The notes below the pieces were generated by a model. It ran no database searches, was not told the DNA's origin, and was given only the letters and a program-made list of their open reading frames with translations. A DNA stretch of 64,000 nucleotides from Schleiferilactobacillus perolens DSM 12744 (GTDB lineage Bacteria > Bacillota > Bacilli > Lactobacillales > Lactobacillaceae): NCBI RefSeq assembly GCF_001435585.1, contig NZ_AZEC01000004.1, positions 119,739-183,738 on the forward strand. The letters are read 5' to 3'. The translations under genes were made by a program, and so were the position numbers. Position 1 is the first letter of the stretch; the number at the start of each line of letters is the position of its first letter. Below are positions 45,901 to 54,018 of this stretch, piece by piece.

Positions 45901-46488
45901 ATGGAAAAACAGGATAATAAAAAGAAACAAAACGGTGAAGAAGACGAGAGCTTCGGCAAATGGTTCTTACAAACACTAGGCTTAACCGCGGTATTTGTGG
46001 GGATCGTGGCCTTACTGTTCTCGTTTGTTCTTTCGAACGATCAAGTATCCGGTCCCTCCATGCAGCCCACCTTCGAGTCCGGCGATCGGGTCATTGCCCT
46101 GCGCCACGACAAAATCGACCGCGGCGATGTGGTCGTTCTTGATGCGCCAGACGCCCCCGGCACATTGTATATTAAGCGGGTGATCGGCATGCCCGGGGAT
46201 ACGGTGGAATCAAAGAACGATGCCATGTACATCAATGGCAAGAAACTGGCGCAACCGTACTTGAAAGCTTATGAATCTGAACTGCCGACTGGCGTGCAAT
46301 ATACTGACGACTTTTCTTTAGCTTCCAAGGGCTTTGGTAATAAGGTCCCCAAAGGCGAATACTTTGTGATGGGGGATCACCGGAATGTGTCCAAGGATAG
46401 TCGAATATTCGGCTATGTGAAGGCCAGCAAGATTGTGGGCGTGGTGAAGCTGCGGTATTGGCCGCTGACGCAAATTAAGGTATTTTAA
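45901..46488 (+). CDS. lepB: Signal peptidase I
   Basis: 195 residues with a single N-terminal TM helix (about 23-45) after a charged cytoplasmic head (EKQDNKKKQNGEEDE). The catalytic Ser53 is in SGPSMQPTF, and Lys92 is in YIKRVIGMPGD. Boxes D/E are present as GEYFVMGDHRNVSKDSR. It cleaves signal peptides on the outer membrane face, including those of the WxL proteins here. ATG 45901 has an AGAGGGA SD. It is monocistronic with terminators on both sides. Confidence 0.95.
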   Translation: MEKQDNKKKQNGEEDESFGKWFLQTLGLTAVFVGIVALLFSFVLSNDQVSGPSMQPTFESGDRVIALRHDKIDRGDVVVLDAPDAPGTLYIKRVIGMPGDTVESKNDAMYINGKKLAQPYLKAYESELPTGVQYTDDFSLASKGFGNKVPKGEYFVMGDHRNVSKDSRIFGYVKASKIVGVVKLRYWPLTQIKVF

Positions 46489-46500
46489 CTCCAAAAACAA

Positions 46501-46546
46501 GAAAAGTCTCAATCACCCTTGAATACAGGGAATTGAGACTTTTTTT
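46501..46546. terminator. Bidirectional terminator between lepB and the histidine kinase
   Basis: AAAAGTCTCAAT (46502-46513) pairs with ATTGAGACTTTT, with T runs on both strands; the genes converge here. Confidence 0.88.
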
Positions 46547-46575
46547 ATGAATGCAACGGCATGCTTCCGATCAAA

Positions 46576-47682
46576 TTATTGTGGCGTATTCTCTTGATCA
46601 TCCTGATTGGACTCGTTCAAACCCGTCAACCGAGGCGTCGTCACTGTCGCGTGGTCGTCGCTGTAATAACTGAGAAACGGCATCGTGATTGTCACAGCTG
46701 TGCCTTGGCCGGGTTTAGAATGGACCGTCAAGGTATGTCCGAGACGCTGGGCCATGGTGTGGGCCAGGTAAAGGCCTAGACCGGTGGACTGGGCGTTGTG
46801 TTCGCGACCGTTTTTACCGGTGAAGCCTTTTTGAAAAATTCGGGGCAAGTCACCGGGGTCAATGCCGACACCGGTATCTTGGATCGTTAATTGCGTGGCC
46901 TGTTTGTCTTGGCTCGCCGTAATCGTGATTCTGCCGCCTTGCGGGGTGTATTGGACACTGTTGGCCAGAATTTGATTGACGATGAAGAGCAGCCACTTGT
47001 CGTCGGTGAGAACCTGGAAGTCATTGTCGAACATCGATAATTGTAAATTTTTACCTAAAAAACTGTTCATCTGACTGCGCAGGGCGCTGCTGACGATTTC
47101 CCGCAGACTGTGGTTGCGCAGTAAATAATCATTGGCAAAACTGCTCAGACGAGAATAATAGAGAACTTCTTCGACATAGTGGTTAACCCGTTCGAGTTGG
47201 GTGGTAATGTCGGTGTAAGTCTGGTCATCCACTTGATCGGCAATTTGATCGCTGGTGAGCTGCAGCGCCGCCAAGGGAACCTTGATATCGTGGACCCAGC
47301 GGGTGATGAAGGCTTGCTGATCTTCCTGTTCCTGCAGCAGCTGATCGGTGCTTTGCCGATGGAGGGTGAGGATGTCGTTGACGTAATCCTGCATATATTG
47401 CTGGGACTCGTTTTGGGCACCGGTCAAAGGCCAATTGAGGGCGTCAGCACCGGCTTGCCGGCGTTGCTGAATGCCGCGGTACCATTTGGCCCGATAGTAA
47501 TAAACCCCCACGATAAAGATCAGGAAGAATACCGTGAGTAAAATATCGAGATAAATCAAAGTCGGCCAAGAGATCAGTCGTTGACCAGGGGCTAACCAGA
47601 GGACCAAATCGGCAATGAGCAGACCCACGAGCCAAAAGAGCATGTGGGCAATGTGGTCCTGGAGATACTTACCGACATTCAT
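46576..47682 (-). CDS. Bce-type (intramembrane-sensing) sensor histidine kinase
   Basis: 368 residues. Two close TM helices (about 13-31 and 41-63) with almost no extracellular loop mark it as an intramembrane-sensing kinase. The phospho-acceptor His131 is in RWVHDIKVPLAAL, a typical BceS-like H box. The HATPase domain has NQILANSVQYTP, DTGVGIDPGDLPRIF and STGLGLYLAH. Such kinases take their signal from a BceAB-type transporter responding to cell-wall peptide antibiotics. The start overlaps the response-regulator stop (ATGA). Confidence 0.92.
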   Translation of the reverse strand: MNVGKYLQDHIAHMLFWLVGLLIADLVLWLAPGQRLISWPTLIYLDILLTVFFLIFIVGVYYYRAKWYRGIQQRRQAGADALNWPLTGAQNESQQYMQDYVNDILTLHRQSTDQLLQEQEDQQAFITRWVHDIKVPLAALQLTSDQIADQVDDQTYTDITTQLERVNHYVEEVLYYSRLSSFANDYLLRNHSLREIVSSALRSQMNSFLGKNLQLSMFDNDFQVLTDDKWLLFIVNQILANSVQYTPQGGRITITASQDKQATQLTIQDTGVGIDPGDLPRIFQKGFTGKNGREHNAQSTGLGLYLAHTMAQRLGHTLTVHSKPGQGTAVTITMPFLSYYSDDHATVTTPRLTGLNESNQDDQENTPQ

Positions 47683-48356
47683 GGAATCAGGTAGCCTTTC
47701 CCCACTTTAGTCTGAATCAGATCCGCCAAACCGGCGTCAGCTAACTTTTTGCGTAATCGGTTAATATTGACGGTCAGGGTGTTGTCATCCACAAACCGCT
47801 CGTCTTCCCACAACGCGCGCAGCAAACTGGCCCGGGAGATCAACTGGCCGTGGCGCCGGAGTAGATACTGCAGCAGCTTGTACTCGTTCTTGGTCAGATC
47901 CACGGCGGCATCATTCACTTGGACGGTGGAACTTTCCAAGTCTAAGGTGACCCCGCCATACTGCAAAATCTTGCTGCTTTGGGTACTATAATGATAAGTA
48001 CGGCGTAACAGGGCATTGATTTTGGCTAACAGGACAGAAGCAGCAAAAGGCTTCTCCACGTAATCATCAGCACCACCGTTCATCGCCGTGACCATATCCA
48101 TATTGCTGTTGCGGGATGAAATGAAAATTACCGGTACTTGTGAGTTGGCCCGAATCTGCTTATTCCAATAGAAGCCATCGTGGCCCCCGGGTAAATTGAT
48201 ATCCATTAAGACTAGATCCGGTTGGGCACTGACAAATTGACCGAATACATCGGTAAAATCAGTGATGGGAATTGGCTGCCAGCCGGCGTCAGTAATGGCT
48301 TGGGCAATATGCCGACTGACGGTGGGGTCGTCTTCAACGATCATAATCTTGAACAC
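47679..48356 (-). CDS. Bce-type response regulator (OmpR family)
   Basis: 225 residues. The start is GTG 48356, eight bases after GGAGG on the minus strand; the frame further upstream runs through the R1 repeat and is not coding. The receiver domain has DD at 9-10, phosphorylated Asp52 (LVLMDINLP), and Lys in EKPFAASVL. The winged-helix output domain ends RLRKKLADAGLADLIQTKVGKGYLIP. It is co-transcribed with the kinase and divergent from the ABC transporter it probably controls. Confidence 0.93.
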   Translation of the reverse strand: MFKIMIVEDDPTVSRHIAQAITDAGWQPIPITDFTDVFGQFVSAQPDLVLMDINLPGGHDGFYWNKQIRANSQVPVIFISSRNSNMDMVTAMNGGADDYVEKPFAASVLLAKINALLRRTYHYSTQSSKILQYGGVTLDLESSTVQVNDAAVDLTKNEYKLLQYLLRRHGQLISRASLLRALWEDERFVDDNTLTVNINRLRKKLADAGLADLIQTKVGKGYLIP

Positions 48357-48462
48357 GGGCGAAACCTCCATTCTCTTTCTGATATTATGGTACTGATTCT
48401 CATTGCAATTGACAAGGCACGCAGCTTTACTAACGCATAAGGTTAAGTGTCTCGACATGGTG

Positions 48463-48647
48463 AGTGCCAATGCGGAGCAATCGAAGGGAAAATGGAGCTC
48501 AGCTGTGGGAACCGCAATAAACTTGGCCGGTTTTGCCAAGTTTGTATGCGGTTAGGCGACTTTGAGACCGCGCTCCTCAGCGGGATCAAAGCGCCGTCAC
48601 AGCGTTCCAGCTCCATTTTCCCGGAGATTGCGCAGCTTTGGCACGGC
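48463..48647 (+). repeat. Structured repeat R1, copy 4
   Basis: It occupies most of the 320-base gap between the divergent regulator and transporter genes. The second stem is GGGAAAATGGAGCT with AGCTCCATTTTCCC, fully complementary although both arms differ from copies 2, 3 and 5. Hairpin one is CCGCAATAAACTTGGC / GCCAAGTTTGTATGCGG, and hairpin two is GGCGACTTTGA / ATCAAAGCGCC. This is the clearest case of compensatory change. The remaining 48357-48462 holds the regulator SD and, presumably, its promoter. Confidence 0.88.
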
Positions 48648-48677
48648 GGGATGATCGTAGCAAGGAAGGATGACGAT

Positions 48678-49454
48678 ATGGCATTAGTCGTTGTACAAGG
48701 ATTAACAAAAGTGTTTGGCCACCGCCTGCATCCTGTGCGGGCGTTGAACGGCCTCACATTCATGGTAGAAAAAGGCGAATTTGTCGGCATCATGGGTCCT
48801 TCCGGGGCCGGGAAAACGACATTGCTAAGCATCATTTCAACAATTGACACACCGACCAACGGCACAGTTCGGGTAGCCGATACCGATGTGACTCGCTTAC
48901 GCGGCGGACGACTGGCACAATTCCGCCGGGAACAACTGGGCTTCGTGTTTCAAGACTTCAATTTACTGCCGGGATTAACTGTGCGCGAAAATATTTTAAT
49001 GCCACTGACGATCAATGCCCGGCGAGTGTCAGACGCTCAGGAGCGATTAACGGAAGTGTTGACCGTGACTGGCTTAGCGTCCCTGAAAGACCGATATCCC
49101 CGGGAGCTTTCAGTGGGTCAGCAGCAGCGGGTAGCCGTGGCCCGGGCCTTGATTACGAAACCAGCGCTGGTCTGTGCTGATGAGCCGACGGGATCGCTGG
49201 ATTCGAAGGCAGCCACGGAATTATTGCGGTATTTAACTGATATTAATCGTGCGTGGCATACCACAATCATGATGGCGACCCACGATGCCTTCACGGCCAG
49301 TTATTGTTCCCGGGTTATTTTTATCAAAGATGGCAGTCTCTTTGCCGAGATTCGCCGCTCCGGTGAACGTCAGGCCTTTTTCGACGCCATTATCGACATG
49401 CAGGCCACTATTGGGGGAGGGGGTCATTGGCACGAATTCTCACACCCAGATTAA
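48678..49454 (+). CDS. BceA-type ABC transporter ATP-binding protein
   Basis: 258 residues from ATG 48678, with SD AAGGAAGGA; the longer frame upstream is the R1 repeat. Walker A is GPSGAGKTT at 40-48, the Q-loop is in FVFQDFNLLPG, the signature is LSVGQQQR (V in place of the usual G), and Walker B is ALVCADEPTGSLD near 165-177, with the H-loop in MMATHD. This is the MacB/BceA subfamily that powers FtsX-type permeases. It overlaps the permease gene. Together with the divergent two-component system it forms a peptide-antibiotic resistance and sensing module. Confidence 0.93.
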   Translation: MALVVVQGLTKVFGHRLHPVRALNGLTFMVEKGEFVGIMGPSGAGKTTLLSIISTIDTPTNGTVRVADTDVTRLRGGRLAQFRREQLGFVFQDFNLLPGLTVRENILMPLTINARRVSDAQERLTEVLTVTGLASLKDRYPRELSVGQQQRVAVARALITKPALVCADEPTGSLDSKAATELLRYLTDINRAWHTTIMMATHDAFTASYCSRVIFIKDGSLFAEIRRSGERQAFFDAIIDMQATIGGGGHWHEFSHPD

Positions 49455-51435
49455 AGTGGCCAGACGGATCCTGCACCATAATTTCCTGTTCTGGTTGTCG
49501 GCGATTTTCCTTGTGGCTTTTTTCTATATTCTCATGCGGACCCGCACCATTGCGCAGCAGTGGATACAATCGGCGGACCGTAGTCTTTTTCTCGTGGCCG
49601 CTGTCGTCATCGTGATTTTCTTTGCGGCCGTGCTTTACTATGGTCAACGATATATTTTGCGCCAAAGCAGTCAAGAAATTGCGTTATACAAACTGTGGGG
49701 CATCAGCAATCGGTTGCTGTATCGGACCATCGCCCAAATCGGTTTGCTGATGCTCGTCCTGGTTGTCATCACGGGCGTGGGCTTTGGCTTGCTTTTTGCT
49801 CCTTTGGCGGTCTTGCTGTTGCAACGATTTATGGGTTTACCGACTCATTTTGTGGGGCCGTGGAATAATGTGGCAATTGGTCAAACGATCTTTTGGTTTG
49901 GCGTCATTGCCGTTTTCTTGCAACTGGACGTCATGCGGCAGGTGGCCCGAATCAAACCGTTGCGACTGCTGCATATGAAAACTGGCATGCCAGATTCTTG
50001 GCGCTGGGGGCCGCCTTTTTTGGGCACAATTTTGGGCATATTAGCCACGGCGACGGGATTCGGTTTGGCAGTGAATTTTTGGCCAATTTTACTCCGCGGT
50101 AAAACTATGAGTCCCTGGGTGTTGTTAGGCCTAATGAATAGTATCCTGTTGTTGGTCGTGGTCGGTGAGTTTCTACTCGTGCGCTCAGGACTGCCATTAT
50201 TGTTCAATGGGTTGCGCCGGCTGCCGCAGTGGCCGCTCCGAAAGAATCGGTTATTACGCTTGAGCCGGCTGCAAAATCAATTTCGTAGTCAGGCCTTAGT
50301 ATTGTGGGGCGGGGCAATTTTACTGTCCATCGTGGTGAGCGTGGGCGGCATGTTGACGACGACCTTATCCGTGGCCAATCGCCAATCAATTAAGGAAGCC
50401 CGGATGACTTTCGTGACCACTGATCGAGACAGCTGGCTGAAATTGCAAAAACAGCTGACGGGTATGGGGGTGAACGTGAATCAAGTGGCATCTACCCCAT
50501 TCAAGATCCAGCCCGTGGCCTATGGGATCAAAAACCAGCAAACCGGGCAACGCCAGATGACGATGGCCCCAGCCGCCATCATGCGCCAATCGGATTACCG
50601 CAAATTGCAACCCTTGCAAGATCTTGATCCGTTACAAACTTTGCGTGGCAACGAGGCGGCGTTAAGCGATCTTTACAGCGCCAACCTAGCAATGTTTTCC
50701 TATCTGCCGCCCCGCGTTAAAACGCGCCAGGCAAAATTAGTGCCTTGGCGCGCAGTGGCTAAATTGGATACGCCGTACTCCATGGATCTGCTGCCGACCA
50801 CGACGATGGTGGTGACGGATAAGATGTGGCGGCAAATCAACCCGGCCCAAACGATCACACTATATGGTTTGAATACCGCCACCGATCCGTCCACGACCCA
50901 AATCAATAAGGCCTTGGCGGTGCTACCGAAGACCCGCATGCAGCAATATTTCAGTGTTGAAGGCAATGCGCAGCAGCCGCAACAAATGAAGCTAAAAGTC
51001 ACCAGCAGCAAGACTGCCCGCGATCAGTTCGTCATATCTGCACCGGTAGTCCAGGCTCAGATGCGGCGTGAAATTGGCGTCAACATCTTTGTCGGCTTGG
51101 TGTTGAGCGTGGTCATTTTGTTTGCTGTCAATAGCATGCTGACATTGCGCGCCTGGGCAGAGCGGACGTCCGGGGTGGATCTATTCTTTACCCTGGGCAT
51201 GACTGCCGATGAGATTCGGCGAATGGAATACTCCGAGCTGGCTTGGCGTTACTCGTTACCAGTCCTGCTGGCCACAGTCAATGCACTCTTTGCCCTGCAG
51301 ATTCTATGGCAGGTGATTGATTACCAGAACTCCTTGGCACTCTTTCTCTTGGTGCTGGGCGGGATTGCATTGGTATCATGGGTTTTCTTCATTTTGTCGG
51401 CGCAGATGGTGCGTCGTTCCGTGACGCCCCGTTGA
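49411..51435 (+). CDS. BceB-type ABC transporter permease (FtsX domains)
   Basis: About 674 residues; the start is uncertain. No ATG lies near the expected N-terminus. TTG 49411, inside the ATPase gene, is the best candidate; GTG 49456 is another. There are ten TM helices in the Bce pattern: TM1 near 24-42 (FLFWLSAIFLVAFFYILM), a pair near 60 and 95, FtsX-like helices to about 290, a large external domain (about 300-550), and three C-terminal helices (FVGLVLSVVILFAV ...). The external domain is expected to bind lipid-II-cycle-targeting peptides. The 3' end overlaps the next convergent gene by 47 bases. Confidence 0.88.
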   Translation: MGEGVIGTNSHTQIKVARRILHHNFLFWLSAIFLVAFFYILMRTRTIAQQWIQSADRSLFLVAAVVIVIFFAAVLYYGQRYILRQSSQEIALYKLWGISNRLLYRTIAQIGLLMLVLVVITGVGFGLLFAPLAVLLLQRFMGLPTHFVGPWNNVAIGQTIFWFGVIAVFLQLDVMRQVARIKPLRLLHMKTGMPDSWRWGPPFLGTILGILATATGFGLAVNFWPILLRGKTMSPWVLLGLMNSILLLVVVGEFLLVRSGLPLLFNGLRRLPQWPLRKNRLLRLSRLQNQFRSQALVLWGGAILLSIVVSVGGMLTTTLSVANRQSIKEARMTFVTTDRDSWLKLQKQLTGMGVNVNQVASTPFKIQPVAYGIKNQQTGQRQMTMAPAAIMRQSDYRKLQPLQDLDPLQTLRGNEAALSDLYSANLAMFSYLPPRVKTRQAKLVPWRAVAKLDTPYSMDLLPTTTMVVTDKMWRQINPAQTITLYGLNTATDPSTTQINKALAVLPKTRMQQYFSVEGNAQQPQQMKLKVTSSKTARDQFVISAPVVQAQMRREIGVNIFVGLVLSVVILFAVNSMLTLRAWAERTSGVDLFFTLGMTADEIRRMEYSELAWRYSLPVLLATVNALFALQILWQVIDYQNSLALFLLVLGGIALVSWVFFILSAQMVRRSVTPR

Positions 51436-51931
51436 TTCCTGCGTTATCCACGTAAATATGGGCGTAGAAGCCGCTTAGGCTGTGCGTAGAGCGCTCAATG
51501 AAGTCTTGCATGGTGGCGGGTACAAACGTGTGCAGCGGCTGTTTAATTGGCTTCTGGGGAGTTTGCAAAATCAGCAACCAAGCGTGCTTTTCCTGCTGGG
51601 AACGGGCAAGGCGCAGGGCGGTGGCTTGAGTAGCGGTCATTAAGTCATCGATAAAGGCAGGAGCCAGGGCATTTTGAAATAGTGCATCGTCTGTCCGTTT
51701 GAAACCCAGATGCCAAAAGTGATAAAAACCATCCTGATCAAATGGCCCCACTTGCGTCGTGATTGTGTAATAGGCGGCGGCCTGAAATTGTGGTATGGTG
51801 CGGTCGGTGGTCCCCAATAACAAACCATCCCCATCGCTTTCCCAGGGAACCAAAAGACGGCTGGCTGGGATGAGGGATTGCCGGGTCTGCAAATAATCGG
51901 CGGACCCCAATACGGTAATTAATTCAGTCAT
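51389..51931 (-). CDS. Hypothetical protein
   Basis: 180 residues, no recognised family. The sequence (MTELITVLGSADYLQTRQSLIPASRLLVPWESDGDGLLLGTTD...) appears soluble and mixed alpha/beta, with no signal peptide or TM. The C-terminal 30 residues (GINGASRNDAPSAPTK) are coded by DNA that overlaps the permease end on the other strand. It is divergent from the MBL-fold gene, with only 40 bases between their starts, so their promoters must overlap the coding ends. The SD is weak (GAGATG). Confidence 0.65.
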   Translation of the reverse strand: MTELITVLGSADYLQTRQSLIPASRLLVPWESDGDGLLLGTTDRTIPQFQAAAYYTITTQVGPFDQDGFYHFWHLGFKRTDDALFQNALAPAFIDDLMTATQATALRLARSQQEKHAWLLILQTPQKPIKQPLHTFVPATMQDFIERSTHSLSGFYAHIYVDNAGINGASRNDAPSAPTK

Positions 51932-51971
51932 CGAAACATCTCATTTCTATTAATAATGGAGGTTTTATTTT

Positions 51972-52712
51972 ATGGAATTTCAAGTTCTCGGTTATTTTGG
52001 CGGTTACCCGACAGCAGAGGCCGGTACCAGTGGGTACTTGTTACGCAGCGGCGATACCAACGTTTTGCTGGATGCTGGCAGTGGTGTACTCAGTGCGTTG
52101 GAAAAGGTGCTTGATCCGCTGCAACTGGACGCGGCGGTCATTTCTCACTATCACCACGATCATACGGCCGATCTTGGGGTCCTGCAATATTTGTGGCAAT
52201 TGAAGCAGGGACCGCGTAAAGAGAAAGTGCTGCCGATTTACGGTAATACGCAAAATCCCATCGAATTTGCCACCTTGACTTGGCCGGGAGCCACGATCGG
52301 TCAGCCCTATACGGACACTGCCCCGATCACGATCGGACCGTTGACCTTCACGTTCATGCGGACAGTCCATCCAATCCCCGCGTTTGCCATGCGCATTGAA
52401 GAGGCCAAGACCGGCAAAGTCTTGAGTTTCACTGCCGATACTCGGTACTTCCCAGAACTGACGGATTTTGTCCGCGGCTCCGATGTGCTGATTACAGACA
52501 CTAATTTCTTGAACGATCATCAGGGTGTGGCCTGGCACATGACCGCTGGCGAGTCCGGCAAACTGGCCCGGGATGCCCAAGTGGGTCGGCTCATAGTCTC
52601 CCACCTGCCGCAACAGCTGTCACTGGCAAAATTGCAGGAACAAGCCCAAGAAGCAGCCGGAGACATTAAAGTCACATTAGCAAGTAACATCAATCACCTA
52701 GAAATGGTCTAG
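51972..52712 (+). CDS. MBL-fold metallohydrolase (RNase Z / YhfI-like)
   Basis: 246 residues. The metal motif H59-Y-H61-H-D63-H64 (SHYHHDHTAD) is intact; further ligands are expected at HP in MRTVHPIPAF, D in SFTADTRY and H in SHLPQQLS. The N-terminus FQVLGYFGGYPTAEAGTSGYLL is typical of the YhfI / RNase Z-like subgroup. The substrate is unknown, and the enzyme should be cytoplasmic. SD ATGGAGG precedes ATG 51972. Confidence 0.9.
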   Translation: MEFQVLGYFGGYPTAEAGTSGYLLRSGDTNVLLDAGSGVLSALEKVLDPLQLDAAVISHYHHDHTADLGVLQYLWQLKQGPRKEKVLPIYGNTQNPIEFATLTWPGATIGQPYTDTAPITIGPLTFTFMRTVHPIPAFAMRIEEAKTGKVLSFTADTRYFPELTDFVRGSDVLITDTNFLNDHQGVAWHMTAGESGKLARDAQVGRLIVSHLPQQLSLAKLQEQAQEAAGDIKVTLASNINHLEMV

Positions 52713-53038
52713 GACACTTTGATGGTGTTTATTACAAGACCGTTACAATTGTGTGTGGCAACCGTATGTTCTCGTCCAAATACTTGAACAGTTGGGTCAT
52801 TGCCCCATAATCCACGCGGTTAAGCAAAATATTTGCATTTCAAGTTTTGTGTTTAAAATTGCAAAAAATGGCATGAAATCCGATTCACCACTGGTGTGAA
52901 GCTGTTAAAAGTCCCACTTACAGTTTTGCAAGATGTGTTTTTTACCGAAACTGTATAGCCATTTTGGCGGCTGTTGTGTATAATGACAATGTAGTTCAGA
53001 TTAATTGTTGTCACAGCGGTAGAGGGGGGTCCTGCACC
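52713..53038 (+). promoter_or_regulatory. spx upstream region
   Basis: 326 bases with no gene. A TATAAT box lies at 52979-52984 without a good -35 match, and a small imperfect palindrome, TTCACCA / TGGTGTGAA, lies near 52883-52899. The SD AGGGGGGT (53022-53029) belongs to spx. The long AT-rich leader fits a multiply regulated promoter, but I see no defined operator. Confidence 0.45.
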
Positions 53039-53437
53039 ATGGTGACACTTTTCATTTCGCCGAGTTGCACATCTTGCCGTAAAGCGCGCACTTGGCTTCA
53101 GCAACATAACATTCCTTTTGTCGAACGGAATATTTTCACTGATCCGTTAAGCAAGGCGGAAATAATGGATATTCTACGGATGACAGAAAACGGGACCGAA
53201 GAAATTATTTCGACCCGTTCGAAGGTTTTCCAGGAGCTGGGGATCAATCTTGATGATTTGACCACCGACCAACTGTTGAATTTAGTTCAACAGCATCCAG
53301 GACTGTTACGCCGTCCAATTATTTTGGATGATAAGCGGTTACAAGTGGGATACAACGAAGACGAAATTCGTCGTTTCCTGCCCCGCGAAGTACGGGCAAT
53401 GGAATTACAACAGGCGCAATTAATGGCCGGTTTCTAA
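53039..53437 (+). CDS. spxA: Transcriptional regulator Spx
   Basis: 132 residues from ATG 53039. The redox switch C10-T-S-C13 (CXXC) and R91-R92-P93 ([15 protein letters not shown]), needed for RNA polymerase alpha contact and oxidation response, are intact. Spx globally redirects transcription under disulfide stress. It is degraded by ClpXP, aided by SpxH, whose gene is about 2.4 kb downstream (55804-56424). The longer frame upstream is excluded by the SD AGGGGGGT 9 bases before ATG 53039. Confidence 0.96.
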   Translation: MVTLFISPSCTSCRKARTWLQQHNIPFVERNIFTDPLSKAEIMDILRMTENGTEEIISTRSKVFQELGINLDDLTTDQLLNLVQQHPGLLRRPIILDDKRLQVGYNEDEIRRFLPREVRAMELQQAQLMAGF

Positions 53438-53486
53438 GATCAAAAGGAGCAAGCAAAGCGTCGTTTGGGACGACGCGGTATGGGGA

Positions 53487-53516
53487 AACAGTCCTTGCGT
53501 TAGGGCTGTTTTTTTG
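53487..53516 (+). terminator. Terminator after spx
   Basis: AACAGTCC pairs with GGGCTGTT, then a T run. A further GCGTCGT / ACGACGC hairpin precedes it at about 53458-53476. Confidence 0.85.
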
Positions 53517-53566
53517 TGGTTGGGCCTAATGCGGGATAACAAATGATTTATAGGTCGCAACAGGGT

Positions 53567-53752
53567 AGTGCCAATGCGGAGCAATCGGAGGTGGCATGGG
53601 GCTCAGTGGTGGAAACAGCAATAAACTTGGCCCGGTCCTGGCCTAGTTTATATGCTGTTAGGCGACTTTGAGACCGCGCACTTTGCGGGCTCAAAGCGCC
53701 GTCACCACGTTCCAGCCCCCGGCCACCGGAGATTGCGCAGCTTTGGCACGGC
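53567..53752 (+). repeat. Structured repeat R1, copy 5
   Basis: A complete copy in the 580-base spx-mecA gap. The second stem is GGTGGCATGGGGCT with AGCCCCCGGCCACC (two mismatches). Hairpin one is ACAGCAATAAACTTGGC / GGCCTAGTTTATATGCTGT, and hairpin two is GGCGACTTTGAG / CTCAAAGCGCC. It is directly followed by palindromic repeat R2. Confidence 0.85.
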
Positions 53753-53785
53753 AAGTGACCCGACATTACCGCGTAAACGGGCTGC

Positions 53786-53884
53786 GCGGACCAGGGGCTA
53801 GGACAGAAGGCAGGGCAGACATAAAACCTAAGTGCGGGTTTTCTGCCTGCCCCTGCCTTCTGTTTACGCCCCTAACCGGTCCGC
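53786..53884. repeat. Palindromic repeat R2, copy b (complete)
   Basis: CAGAAGGCAGGGCAG and AAAACC on the left pair with GGTTTT, CTGCCTGCCC and TGCCTTCTG on the right, around TAAGTGC. Outer arms GCGGACC (53786-53792) and GGTCCGC (53878-53884) extend the palindrome. Its right half matches positions 1-76. It lies between R1 copy 5 and the mecA promoter. Confidence 0.8.
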
Positions 53885-53893
53885 TCCGCCCTC

Positions 53894-53982
53894 TTGACTT
53901 GCGTCATTCACTGCGCTAACATACCGGGTACTGTGTATTGGGCATTTTGGATTAACACTGTTATAATTAAGTCGATGTAAGA
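53894..53982 (+). promoter_or_regulatory. Candidate mecA promoters
   Basis: TTGACT (53894-53899) is followed after 17 bases by TAACAT (53917-53922). A second -10, TATAAT, lies near 53971 with TTGGGC 18 bases upstream. Either could drive mecA, whose start is at 54019. Confidence 0.55.
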
Positions 53983-54018
53983 TGTGTACGCAGTTCCTGG
54001 AAGCGAGGTGCATCCGGA

